A stretch of DNA of 9,497 bases from Nitrospira sp. (GTDB lineage: Bacteria > Nitrospirota > Nitrospiria > Nitrospirales > Nitrospiraceae): NCBI GenBank assembly GCA_005116795.1, contig SWDL01000066.1, positions 1 to 9,497 on the forward strand. The letters are read 5' to 3'. Under the pieces are notes generated by a model that did not search any database, was not told the origin of the DNA, and saw nothing but the letters and a program-made list of their open reading frames with translations. Below, piece after piece: positions 1 to 6,896 of this stretch. The position numbers and the translations under genes are program-made. Position 1 is the stretch's first letter. The number at the start of each line of letters is the position of its first letter.

Positions 1-241
1 TGCCATCCGGCGTGGATTTGACGCACTTGACCGTGCCTTCCTTCACGATGTGGAAGTATTCGGTCGGGTCGCCTTCACGGAAAATGAGGTCCCCCTTGCC
101 GTACTGCGTCTCCGTGAGTTCGCGGAGGACACGTCGGCGATCCGCTCCGGAGAGAATGTTCAGGAGGGGAATGCGGTCCAGATTGTCGGCGTGAGGGGAT
201 CCGGACCGATCATTTGATGATTTGCTTGGCTGTTTCGACAA
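1..241 (-). CDS. Crp/Fnr-family regulator, cyclic-nucleotide-binding domain (3' part outside window)
   Basis: About 80 N-terminal residues are visible; the gene continues past base 1. The frame reads LDRIPLLNILSGADRR, then a stretch with GDLIFREGDP and YFHIVKEGTVK. This is the opening of the cNMP-binding beta-roll found in Crp/Fnr transcription factors; the DNA-binding helix-turn-helix is not in view. The start is uncertain. No ATG exists in this frame, and TTG at 241-239 (giving MSKQPSKSSN) is the nearest candidate, overlapping the end of tkt by 32 bases. An ATG sits exactly on the tkt stop (213-211, an ATGA overlap) but in another frame that stops after 17 codons, so a one-base indel near the 5' end is an alternative explanation. 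A standalone cNMP-binding protein without a DNA-binding domain cannot be excluded. Likely co-transcribed with tkt. Confidence 0.75.
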   Translation of the reverse strand, partial: MSKQPSKSSNDRSGSPHADNLDRIPLLNILSGADRRRVLRELTETQYGKGDLIFREGDPTEYFHIVKEGTVKCVKSTPDG

Positions 242-2075
242 TGGATCGTGCCCCGATTCCAAAATGGTCGACCAGCTCGTCGGGCTTGCCGCTCCGGGGG
301 ATCGCGCGGACGGCCAGCTTGTGTACCACGATCCCTTCGGTGCCGACGGCGCTGAGGACCGCGTCTCCGAGACCGCCGTGGGCGTAGTGATCCTCGACCG
401 TGAGGATGCGCCCCCTGGTCGCGGTTGTGCAATCCAGTAGAGTCGCTCGATCGATGGGCGCCACGCTGTACAGGTCGATCACCCGAGTTGCGATGCCGGC
501 GGTCTTCAACTGATCGTGCGCTTTCAGGGTTTCGAACAGCGTCACCCCGGCCGCGACAATGGTCAGCACGTCGGATCCGCTGTGGCGGAGGACCTTGCTG
601 CCGCCGATCTGGAATCGTTCGTCTGCACCATAGATCACCGGGGACTTGGGACGGCCGGCCCGGAGGTACACCATGCCCCGGTGGTTCGCGGCCGCTTCCA
701 CCAGCCGGTACATCGAGGTGGCATCGGACGGATAGAGCACCACGACCCCCGGTTGGGCGGCCATCATCGCGATGTCTTCGAGCCCCATCTGCGAGGGACC
801 GTCTTCGCCGATGCTCACGCCCACGTGGGTGCCGACGAGCTTGATGTTGGCCTGGCTGATTGCGGCCATGCGGATGAAATCGTAGGCCCTGGAGAAAAAG
901 GCGGCGAAGGTGGCGACGAAGGGCACCTTGCCGCAGGCGGCGAGGCCGACGGCGGCGCCCAGCATGTTTTGTTCGGCAATGAAATTTTCGAAGAACCGAT
1001 CCGGGAACTGCGTCCCGAATGTGTCGGTGTAGGTCGAATTTTTCACATCGGCGTCGAGGACGACCACCGATGGGTTGACCGCTCCCAGAGCGGCCAGCGC
1101 GGCGCCGAAGGCTTCCCGCGTGGCGACCGAGTCCGTGGTCTTGTACGACGGCGCCGCCATGGCTTTCGCGGGTGGAGGTCCGGGAACCGCGGCCTGCGGA
1201 CGGGTGATATCCAGCACGACGGAGGATTGCACCAATTGCCGGGTCAAGGCCTCCACGGCCTTGTCCATTTCCGCGCCCTTCTTCAGCGCTTTCCCGTGCC
1301 AGTCTGCGCGATCCTCGGCAACGAGAATGCCCTTGCCCTTCAGCGTCTTCGCCAGGACCACGCTGGGTGTGTCTCTGGTGAAGGCCGCCTCTTGAAAGGC
1401 GTTGATCAACGCCGGAATGTCGTGCCCATCGACGACGATGGTATGCCATCCGAATCCGCGCCACCGGGACCGATAGGCTTCCATGTCATGTTGCAGCATC
1501 GTGGGGGCGCTCTGGCCCAGGCGGTTCACATCCACGATGGCGCAGAGATTGTCCAAGGCGAATTGGCGCGCGAGCTCGGCGGCTTCCCACACTGAGCCTT
1601 CCACGGATTCGCCGTCGCCCATCAGGACGTAGACGCGCGCGCCGGACTTGTCCAGCCGCTTGGCGTTCAGCGCCAAGCCAATCCCGGCTGATAGTCCCTG
1701 GCCAAGTGAGCCCGTGGCCACGTCGACGAAGGAGAGACGGGGAGTGGGATGGCCTTCCAGGTCCGACGACAGGGTGCGGAGCTTCAAGAGATCGCCGGTG
1801 TCGAAGAGGCCGGCTTCAGCCCAGGCGGCATAGAGCAGGGGAGCGGCATGGCCTTTCGACAGGACGAAGCGGTCATTGGCCTGGTTCCGAGGATTCTTGG
1901 GATCGTAGCGCATCACGGAGAAGAAGAGCGTGGCCACGATATCGGCGGCGGAGCAACAACTGGTCGGATGGCCGCTCCCGGCCTCGCTCGTGGCCTTGAT
2001 GCTGTGGATGCGAAGTTGCGCAGCCTTGTTGGACAGGGCGGCGATCAGGGCGTCTTGGGTGAGCCGGGTTGACAT
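210..2075 (-). CDS. tkt: Transketolase, single-chain animal-like type
   Basis: Thiamine-diphosphate enzyme moving two-carbon ketol units between sugar phosphates in the pentose phosphate and Calvin-type pathways. At 621 residues it is complete and close to vertebrate TKT (about 623), shorter than the E. coli type (about 660). The pyrophosphate-binding domain (about 1-280) has GSGHPTSCCSAA (H36), KGHAAP (H76), the ThDP motif GDG at 153-155 with N184, and DWHGK (H260). A Pro/Ala-rich linker near 293-309 precedes the pyrimidine domain (about 313-480) with the catalytic Glu of AEQNM at E368, then AAFFSRAYD and THVGVSIGEDGPSQM. The C-terminal domain (about 490-621) carries ILTVEDHY and PRSGKP. Many blocks are near-identical to human TKT from memory. 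The ATG at 2075 has a GAAGGAGA ribosome binding site (2084-2091, complement) 9 bases upstream. The last bases overlap the Crp/Fnr frame. Confidence 0.95.
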   Translation of the reverse strand: MSTRLTQDALIAALSNKAAQLRIHSIKATSEAGSGHPTSCCSAADIVATLFFSVMRYDPKNPRNQANDRFVLSKGHAAPLLYAAWAEAGLFDTGDLLKLRTLSSDLEGHPTPRLSFVDVATGSLGQGLSAGIGLALNAKRLDKSGARVYVLMGDGESVEGSVWEAAELARQFALDNLCAIVDVNRLGQSAPTMLQHDMEAYRSRWRGFGWHTIVVDGHDIPALINAFQEAAFTRDTPSVVLAKTLKGKGILVAEDRADWHGKALKKGAEMDKAVEALTRQLVQSSVVLDITRPQAAVPGPPPAKAMAAPSYKTTDSVATREAFGAALAALGAVNPSVVVLDADVKNSTYTDTFGTQFPDRFFENFIAEQNMLGAAVGLAACGKVPFVATFAAFFSRAYDFIRMAAISQANIKLVGTHVGVSIGEDGPSQMGLEDIAMMAAQPGVVVLYPSDATSMYRLVEAAANHRGMVYLRAGRPKSPVIYGADERFQIGGSKVLRHSGSDVLTIVAAGVTLFETLKAHDQLKTAGIATRVIDLYSVAPIDRATLLDCTTATRGRILTVEDHYAHGGLGDAVLSAVGTEGIVVHKLAVRAIPRSGKPDELVDHFGIGARSIVETAKQIIK

Positions 2076-2113
2076 GCTGTCGATCTCCTTCGTGGCAGGA
2101 TCGTCCCGCGCCA

Positions 2114-2142
2114 GTTGTAACAGGAGAGAGCCGGTCAGTCAA
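2114..2142 (-). promoter_or_regulatory. Putative sigma70-type promoter for tkt
   Basis: On the minus strand a -35-like TTGACT (2142-2137) is followed after 17 bases by a -10-like TACAAC (2119-2114). It lies about 40 bases before the tkt start codon with the ribosome binding site between. Matches are 5/6 and 4/6 to the consensus. Found by eye only. Confidence 0.4.
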
Positions 2143-2173
2143 TCAAGCGGGGGACAAGGGCTTCTGGACTCGG

Positions 2174-2202
2174 TTGACAGGGTCGGGGGGCTACGTTACG
2201 AT
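2174..2202 (+). promoter_or_regulatory. Putative sigma70-type promoter for the thioredoxin gene
   Basis: A perfect -35 TTGACA (2174-2179), a 17-base G-rich spacer and a -10-like TACGAT (2197-2202) predict transcription from about 2209. This leaves roughly 47 bases of leader before the GTG start. It makes the in-frame ATG at 2211 unlikely as start, since that would sit at the very 5' end of the message. Confidence 0.5.
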
Positions 2203-2242
2203 GCCGGCCAATGCGTCACCAGGGCGCGGAATTGTTCGCACG

Positions 2243-2249
2243 AAGGAGG
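2243..2249 (+). promoter_or_regulatory. Ribosome binding site fixing the thioredoxin GTG start
   Basis: AAGGAGG, a near-perfect Shine-Dalgarno sequence, ends 6 bases before GTG at 2256. It decides the start in favour of the 115-residue form with normal thioredoxin length. Confidence 0.75.
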
Positions 2250-2255
2250 CGGTCT

Positions 2256-2603
2256 GTGGGAGTCAATGCAACAAAAGTGGATTCATCGAGCTGGGATTCG
2301 CAGGTGATGAAGGCCTCGGAACTGGTCATGGTGGACTTTTGGGCGGTGTGGTGCGGTCCCTGTCAGATGGTGGCGCCCATCGTCGACGAGCTGGCGACGG
2401 AGTACACCGGCAAAGTGCGGGTGATGAAGCTCAATACGGATGAAAATCCAGAGATCGCCGGGCAATATCAGGTGATGAGCATTCCGACCATTCTGTTTTT
2501 CAAGAACGGCCAGGTGGTCGAGAAGCTCATCGGCGCGCGGCCCAAGCGGGCTTTCAAAGAACTCATCGATTCACTGCTCTCGAAAAGCTCCGCGACAGCG
2601 TGA
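2256..2603 (+). CDS. trxA: Thioredoxin
   Basis: Cytosolic disulfide reductase of 115 residues, the usual thioredoxin-1 size. The active site WCGPC lies at 32-36 inside VDFWAVWCGPCQMVAP, with the buried acid D27 and the cis-proline of SIPT at P77. FKNGQVVEKLIGA matches the end of the classical fold. There is no signal peptide or membrane segment. The GTG start was chosen because AAGGAGG precedes it by 6 bases; an upstream in-frame ATG at 2211 would add 15 Arg-rich residues foreign to the family. The gene has its own predicted promoter, is divergent from tkt, and lies 86 bases upstream of recN in the same direction. It would be kept reduced by a thioredoxin reductase that is not in this window. 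Confidence 0.96.
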   Translation: MGVNATKVDSSSWDSQVMKASELVMVDFWAVWCGPCQMVAPIVDELATEYTGKVRVMKLNTDENPEIAGQYQVMSIPTILFFKNGQVVEKLIGARPKRAFKELIDSLLSKSSATA

Positions 2604-2615
2604 GGCGGCAGACGT

Positions 2616-2641
2616 CCGGGAGGGGCTTGGCCTCCGCCCGG
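2616..2641 (+). terminator. Possible hairpin between trxA and recN
   Basis: CCGGG (2616-2620) can pair with CCCGG (2637-2641). After an A-G mismatch, GGGG pairs with CCTC (one G-U) around a six-base loop. No T-run follows, so this may be a weak terminator, an attenuating stem, or nothing. Confidence 0.25.
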
Positions 2642-2689
2642 TCGTCACACGACGTCCGTTGAGCGAGATCCTCCCTCCATGCGAGGACC

Positions 2690-4359
2690 ATGCTGACTGA
2701 GCTGCGCATTCGCAATTTTGCGCTGATTGAGGAGCTCAGCCTCGAATGTCACTCCGGATTTCACATCCTGACCGGCGAGACCGGCGCCGGAAAGTCCATT
2801 CTCATTGATGCGATCGCGCTGCTGATCGGAGGGCGCTCCTCGCTCGACCTGATCCGCTCGGATGCGGATGAGGCCGTGCTCGAAGCCGTCTTTTCGATCC
2901 CTCCTGCCCACCAGCTCCGTACTCAATTGCGAGAGAACGGAGTGCTCGCCGACGGCGAGACGGAACTGATCGTCCGACGGGTGATTTCCAGGACGGGACG
3001 GAACCGCGTGACGCTCAACGGGCAATTGACGACGGTCCAACTGCTCCAGGCACTGGCGGGAACACTCGTCGACATCCATGGGCAGCACGATCAGCAGTCG
3101 TTGCTTTCGGCCCAGGCGCAACTGGATATCGTGGACGCCTTCGGCCGGCTCGGCGATCTGAGGAGGGACTACCGGCAGGCCTACGAGCGGTGGCAGGCCC
3201 GGCGGCGGGAGTTGGATGACGCCCTCCGTGCGCTGGAGCAGCGGCGTCAGCAAGAGGATCTCCTTCGGTTTCAGCACCAGGAACTCACCGATGCAGCCGT
3301 CGGCGAGCGCGAGGAGGCGACGCTCACCTCCGAACGGCAACGGCTTGCGCATGCCCAGCGGCTCAGTGAACTGAGCCAGAGGGTCTACGAGCTCCTCTAC
3401 GGAGAGGAGGGGGCGGTGGTCGGTCGACTGACGACGGCTCGGCAGAGTCTGAAGGACCTGGCGGCGATTGATGACACCCTCAGGTCCTGGGGCGAGATTT
3501 GTGAGCGCGTCTCGGTGGAATTGCGCGATCTGGCTCGCGAGGCGCAGGGGTATGCGCGTCAGTTGGAGCAGGACGGCGACCGCCTGCATACCGTGGAGAG
3601 CCGATTGGATCTGATCCAGCGCCTGAAACGAAAGTACGGCGGGAGCGTGGAGGCGCTCCTGACTCGGCGGCAGGAGCTCTCGATGCAGCTTGCCGATCTC
3701 GATCAGGGGGAGACGCGCATCACGCAGTTGCGGACGGCGGTCGAAGATGACCGGTCCTCCCTCGCGCTCCTGGGTCAGAAGCTTGCGAAGGAACGGAAGC
3801 GGGCCGCGTCCAAGCTCGATTCGCGTGTCGGGGAGGAGCTCGCCGCGCTTCAGATGAACCACACCAGGTTTCAGGTCGAGCTGCACCTTCTCGAAGGGGA
3901 TGAGCCCTACGGACCGACCGGGCCACACCGCGCCGAGTTCCTGTTCTCCGCGAATCCGGGTGAGCCGCGGTCGCGTCAGGGGGCGAGCTGTCCCGCGTGA
4001 TGCTGGCGATGAAATCGGTGTTGGCGGACACGGATCACGTGCCGATCTTGATCTTCGACGAAGTGGATGCCGGAGTCGGCGGCGCCGTTGCGGCCGTCAT
4101 GGGCCGCCGGCTGAAAACCTTGTCGCGGTATCATCAGGTCTTCTGCATCACGCATCTTCCGCAGATTGCCTCGCAAGCGGATGTGCATCTCTTCATCCAG
4201 AAAAAGGTCGTGAAGGGACGGACCGTCACGCAGGTCCGGCGCCTCGATGAGGCCGGCCATGAGGCGGAAGTCGCCCGGATGCTGGGTGGTACCGAGATTA
4301 CGAAGGCCGTGCGGGACACGGCGGCCGAAATGATCGAGGCCGCTCAGCGGTCGAAATAA
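2690..4359 (+). pseudogene. recN: DNA repair protein RecN, frame broken before the ABC signature
   Basis: RecN is an SMC-like ATPase acting in recombinational double-strand break repair. The first frame (2690-4000) starts MLTELRIRNFALI, has Walker A GETGAGKS at residues 29-36, a long coiled-coil middle rich in Arg, Gln and Leu, and reaches NPGEP (422-426) before running out of frame to a stop. The second frame holds the rest: ASGGELSR (ABC signature, from about 3973), LIFDEVDAGVGG (Walker B) and FCITHLPQIAS, ending at TAA 4357-4359. The family pattern after GEP is x-R-P-L-x-K-V-A-S-G-G. Here only CGGTC separates GAG CCG from GCG TCA, which fits loss of 16 bases around 3968 with GTC (Val) still in place. 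As written, neither part holds a complete ATPase site. A real mutation or an assembly error are both possible. Otherwise the gene is full length (about 560 residues expected). The ATG matches the family N-terminus, though GAGGA sits only 2 bases before it. Confidence 0.88.
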
Positions 4360-5490
4360 CTACGAGGGAAGTGTGGCAGTGCGGACAGACGCGGCCTGGA
4401 CCGATGACGAGGGGCCGCAGGCCGCGAGGGCGCGGGTGACCGGCTCCGCCACCTCAGGATCGAAGCGACGGCCGGCTTGGGCTCGAATCTGTTCCACGGC
4501 ATGGGGGAACCCTGCCTCTATGCCTTCCGGCTGTGTGACCAACAACTGATCGAAGACATCAAGCACGGCTACGACCCTCGCCAGGAACGGGATCCCATCC
4601 CCACGCAGTCCCTGCAAGGACTCGATCCCATCAAAGTGTTCGTGGTGACAACGGATGATTTGGGTGACGTCCGTGCCGAGGTGTGTCGCGACGGCCATCC
4701 CTGCGCCCAGCTCATGATGGGCGTTGGTCTGCGCCTGTTCCCACTCCTCAAAGGCCCAGGGAGAGGGCGACAGTCGCGTGGAGAGCGCCACGACGCCGAG
4801 GTCGTGCAGAAACGCGCCCAAGGCGAGCGTTCGGCGCTCGGCCGGCGACAGGGTCATCTGTTGCCCGACGACATGGGCGTAATACCCGACCCGGCAGGAA
4901 TGAGCGAACAAGGCCCGGCTCCGTGCCTCCAGCAGATCTGAAAAGAGCCCGGCATACTCAGAATAGTTCGGCGCCGGGACGATATCCTGTTCCCCGGACG
5001 GCAGGAGCGTTCGGTGCCGCTCCAGAAGGCGGAGCCAGGCGGCCTGAGCCTGTGGCTCATCGGCGAGCTGTGCGCCCGACTGCGACAGATAACGCCGGAA
5101 CACATCGAGCCGCCGCTTCTTGTCGGCCATCTGATGGACGATGGCGACCAACTCGGCCACGTTGAACGGCTTGAGGAGATAACTGGCGGCGCCGAGCTGA
5201 AAGGCGGACACGGCGGATGACAGACTGCCGTATCCGGTGATGACGATGGCTTCCACTTCGGGACGAACGAGCCGGAGATCTCTGAGGACATCCAGCCCTG
5301 GACGATCCGGGAGTCTGAGGTCCAGCGTCACGAGATCGACGGGCTGGGCGGTCAGGGCTTCCAATGCGGCGTGGCCTTGGGCCGCAGTCAGGATGGTGCA
5401 GAACGGGCGTAGGATGACCGACAAGGCGTTCCGGGGGCCCGCCTCATCTTCAATGATCAGGACGGTCGGCTTGTGCGGTTGTTCTATCAT
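4360..5490 (-). CDS. Response regulator: receiver plus degenerate HD-GYP-like domain
   Basis: The product is 376 residues. The receiver (about 8-125) has the acidic pair E14/D15, phosphoacceptor D57 in TLDLRLPD, T85 in VITGYG and K107 in LLKPF. After a linker (about 125-190) comes an HD-type metal-dependent phosphohydrolase fold (about 190-345): H197 in HSCRV, H229-D230 in FLHDLG, H258 in AHHELG, H282-H283 in RCHHEHFDG, and D311 in LDVFDQL. The metal ligands of HD-GYP c-di-GMP phosphodiesterases thus look kept. The Lys of HDxGK is Val, and the GSGYP stretch reads GIESL, so catalysis is doubtful. The start at ATG 5490-5488 is preferred because AGGG lies 8 bases upstream and the frame then begins with the receiver strand PTVLIIEDE. 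The longer ATG at 5562 lies upstream of the predicted -35 box. It is convergent with recN with adjacent stops. The neighbouring kinase gene is the likely partner. Confidence 0.85.
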   Translation of the reverse strand: MIEQPHKPTVLIIEDEAGPRNALSVILRPFCTILTAAQGHAALEALTAQPVDLVTLDLRLPDRPGLDVLRDLRLVRPEVEAIVITGYGSLSSAVSAFQLGAASYLLKPFNVAELVAIVHQMADKKRRLDVFRRYLSQSGAQLADEPQAQAAWLRLLERHRTLLPSGEQDIVPAPNYSEYAGLFSDLLEARSRALFAHSCRVGYYAHVVGQQMTLSPAERRTLALGAFLHDLGVVALSTRLSPSPWAFEEWEQAQTNAHHELGAGMAVATHLGTDVTQIIRCHHEHFDGIESLQGLRGDGIPFLARVVAVLDVFDQLLVTQPEGIEAGFPHAVEQIRAQAGRRFDPEVAEPVTRALAACGPSSSVQAASVRTATLPS

Positions 5491-5497
5491 TATGATA
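5485..5497. promoter_or_regulatory. Palindrome over the response regulator start codon
   Basis: TATCATTATGATA is a perfect 13-base palindrome around 5491. It includes the ATG (5490-5488 on the minus strand). A further TATCAT copy (minus strand 5510-5505) flanks the Shine-Dalgarno AGGG on its other side. It could be an operator or a translation-control element; AT-rich chance is possible. Confidence 0.3.
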
Positions 5498-5510
5498 ACC
5501 CTAAATGATA

Positions 5511-5524
5511 CCCCTACAGAGGGG
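5511..5524 (-). other. Leader hairpin upstream of the response regulator
   Basis: CCCCT (5511-5515) and AGGGG (5520-5524) form a perfect 5-bp inverted repeat with a 4-base loop. It lies between the predicted -10 box and the ribosome binding site, so it would sit at the very 5' end of the transcript. It could stabilise the message or bind a protein. Confidence 0.35.
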
Positions 5525-5527
5525 ACA

Positions 5528-5556
5528 TACATACGCGGAATGTACCTACTTGTCAA
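5528..5556 (-). promoter_or_regulatory. Promoter of the response regulator gene, with embedded dyad
   Basis: On the minus strand a perfect TTGACA (5556-5551) is followed after 17 bases by TATGTA (5533-5528). The -10 matches the consensus weakly (3/6), which suits an activated or tightly controlled promoter. The end of the spacer and the -10 form an inverted repeat, TACAT-N7-ATGTA (5528-5544), placed where a repressor would block polymerase. The promoter would let the regulator be made apart from the kinase gene upstream. Confidence 0.5.
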
Positions 5557-5591
5557 GCGCACCTTCGATCGATGTCCTCACGCGCGTCACG

Positions 5592-5619
5592 CCTCACGCC
5601 CAGCTCTTCCTGCGCGAGG
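5592..5619 (-). terminator. Possible hairpin after the histidine kinase gene
   Basis: Directly after the kinase stop codon, minus-strand CCTCGCGC can pair with GCGTGAGG (8 pairs, one G-U) around a 12-base loop. No T-run follows. A weak or Rho-assisted stop is conceivable; the loop is long and the region is GC-rich, so chance is a real alternative. Confidence 0.25.
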
Positions 5620-5620
5620 C

Positions 5621-6874
5621 TCATCGCGTGGGGCGGCGGCGCTCAATGGGCGGCGCTTGCGCTCTGCGGGGCGGATCGACGGGGAGGTTGACGAAAAAGC
5701 TCGTTCCTTGGCCCGGCCGGCTGGTGACCTCCAGGTAGCCGCCGTGGTCTCGTACGATTTGATGGGCGATGGCCAATCCCAGGCCGGTGCCTTCGCGTTC
5801 GGCGCTCTCGTGCTTCGTCGTGAAAAAGGGATCGAAAATATGTTCGAGAGTGTCGGCGGCAATCCCGCAACCGGTATCCGTGACTTCAATCTGGACCCAG
5901 GCCTCCGTGCCGTGCTTGGTTGTCCGGCGGGTCGCCACGGTGAGACGACCGGTCCGGCCCGCCATGGATTCAACCCCATTGATGAAGAGGTTCATGAAGA
6001 CCTGTTGAATCTGGTGGCGATCCAGCGTGACGAGTGGGAGTCCCTCCGCCGGCTGCTTGGTAATCTGGAGCGAGCGGTCCTTGGCGCTGACGTCGAGAAA
6101 GTGGAGACTCGACGCGACCACCTTGTTCACGTCTTCCCGGCTGAACTGGGGCTCCGCCGATCGGGCATAGTCGAGGATTTCGTCGATGAGGCGCTCGATG
6201 CGGGCGACGTCCTCGGCGGCCACCTGGCTGAAGCTGGACATGAACTCGGCATCGTCTCGGCGGTCGGGCGCCAGCGTGATATAGGTCTTGATGGACGTGA
6301 GCGGATTGCGGATCTCATGCGCAAAGCCGGCGGCCATCGTCTCCGCGGATCGCATGCGATCGCTTCTCCGCATGAGCCGGCGGGTCTGCCGACGTTCCTC
6401 CCAGAGCAGCACATTGTCCAGCGCCAATGCGGCACAGAGTCCCAGGAGCGTGAGCCGCTCGGTCCGATCCGCGGATTCCGCCGTCCCGCCGTCCCGTGAA
6501 CCACAGGTGCAGAATCCCAGCAATCGTCCACGGGTGAGCAGCGGCAGCACGACGGTCGTGTCGCTGGGAAAGAGGGCTGCACCGGGGCCCAGGGATGAGA
6601 CGGCGAGTGGGCCTTGCGAGTGGCTCAGCGGCAGCAGTTGGTCGTGCTCGGTTGAAGCGGGGATGGTCTGCCCCTGTGGGCTGGAGGGTCCGTGGGCGGC
6701 GAGGAGGGCGTATTGTCCGTGCTCTGTGTCGAGGACGTAGAGTACGGCGGTCTCGGCTGCGGCGGCAGCGGCACAGGCTTGAACGATGAGGTGTCCCAGC
6801 TCCTGCCGATCCTGCGTGTCGCCGAGTGCCTTGCAGAAATCCGCCACGGCTGTGAGCCCGTTCTCCATGGGCAT
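5621..6874 (-). CDS. Soluble sensor histidine kinase, GAF-like sensor plus HisKA/HATPase
   Basis: The 417-residue protein has no transmembrane segment or signal peptide, so it senses a cytosolic or diffusible cue. Residues about 5-155 look like a GAF domain (Ala-rich helix near 30-42, strands AVLYVLDT, VVLPLLTRGRLLGFCTC). A short helical linker (155-180) leads to the dimerisation/phosphoacceptor box AGFAHEIRNPLTSIKTY with H186. The catalytic domain has the N box QQVFMNLFINGVESM (N295, N299), G1 DTGCGI (333-338), F box FDPFFTTK and G2 GTGLGLAI (362-369). This resembles the NtrB/ZraS-like HisKA group. The ATG at 6874 follows AAGGA (complement of 6883-6887) by 8 bases. The gene starts 22 bases after the stop of the PilZ/LuxD/methyltransferase gene, so the two are very likely one transcript. 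The response regulator downstream is the probable phosphotransfer partner. The GAF call is by shape and less certain than the kinase call. Confidence 0.92.
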   Translation of the reverse strand: MPMENGLTAVADFCKALGDTQDRQELGHLIVQACAAAAAAETAVLYVLDTEHGQYALLAAHGPSSPQGQTIPASTEHDQLLPLSHSQGPLAVSSLGPGAALFPSDTTVVLPLLTRGRLLGFCTCGSRDGGTAESADRTERLTLLGLCAALALDNVLLWEERRQTRRLMRRSDRMRSAETMAAGFAHEIRNPLTSIKTYITLAPDRRDDAEFMSSFSQVAAEDVARIERLIDEILDYARSAEPQFSREDVNKVVASSLHFLDVSAKDRSLQITKQPAEGLPLVTLDRHQIQQVFMNLFINGVESMAGRTGRLTVATRRTTKHGTEAWVQIEVTDTGCGIAADTLEHIFDPFFTTKHESAEREGTGLGLAIAHQIVRDHGGYLEVTSRPGQGTSFFVNLPVDPPRRAQAPPIERRRPTR

Positions 6875-6896
6875 CGATTGCGTCCTTGCGATCGTC

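Noticed and set aside
160..1464. Long minus-strand frame (434 codons) inside tkt
   Set aside because: It is Arg/Gly/Pro-rich, matches no family, and lies entirely over the well-conserved transketolase in another frame; such frames are common in GC-rich coding DNA.
2211..2255. ATG at 2211 as thioredoxin start
   Set aside because: It falls almost on the predicted transcription start, adds an Arg-rich tail foreign to thioredoxins, and GTG 2256 has AAGGAGG at ideal spacing.
2645..3928. Antisense frame of 427 codons opposite recN
   Set aside because: The recN frame beneath it shows clear RecN motifs; the antisense product has no recognisable domain and mirrors the GC-rich codon pattern.
3997..4359. 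Separate small gene starting GTG at 3997
   Set aside because: Its product is the RecN C-terminus with Walker B, and family similarity continues upstream of the GTG (ASGGELS), so it is the displaced end of recN rather than an independent gene.
5491..5562. ATG at 5562 as start of the response regulator
   Set aside because: It would place the promoter boxes inside the coding region, and the 24 extra residues do not belong to the receiver fold; ATG 5490 has a ribosome binding site.
5574..5600. Short repeats of TCACGC (CTCACGC, GTCACGC, CTCACGC)
   Set aside because: Three imperfect, closely packed short copies in a GC-rich gap; too short to call a repeat array or binding-site cluster without comparison.
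5237..6499. Antisense frame of 420 codons opposite the regulator promoter and kinase gene
   Set aside because: It runs against a kinase with all catalytic boxes and across an intergenic control region; no motif supports it.
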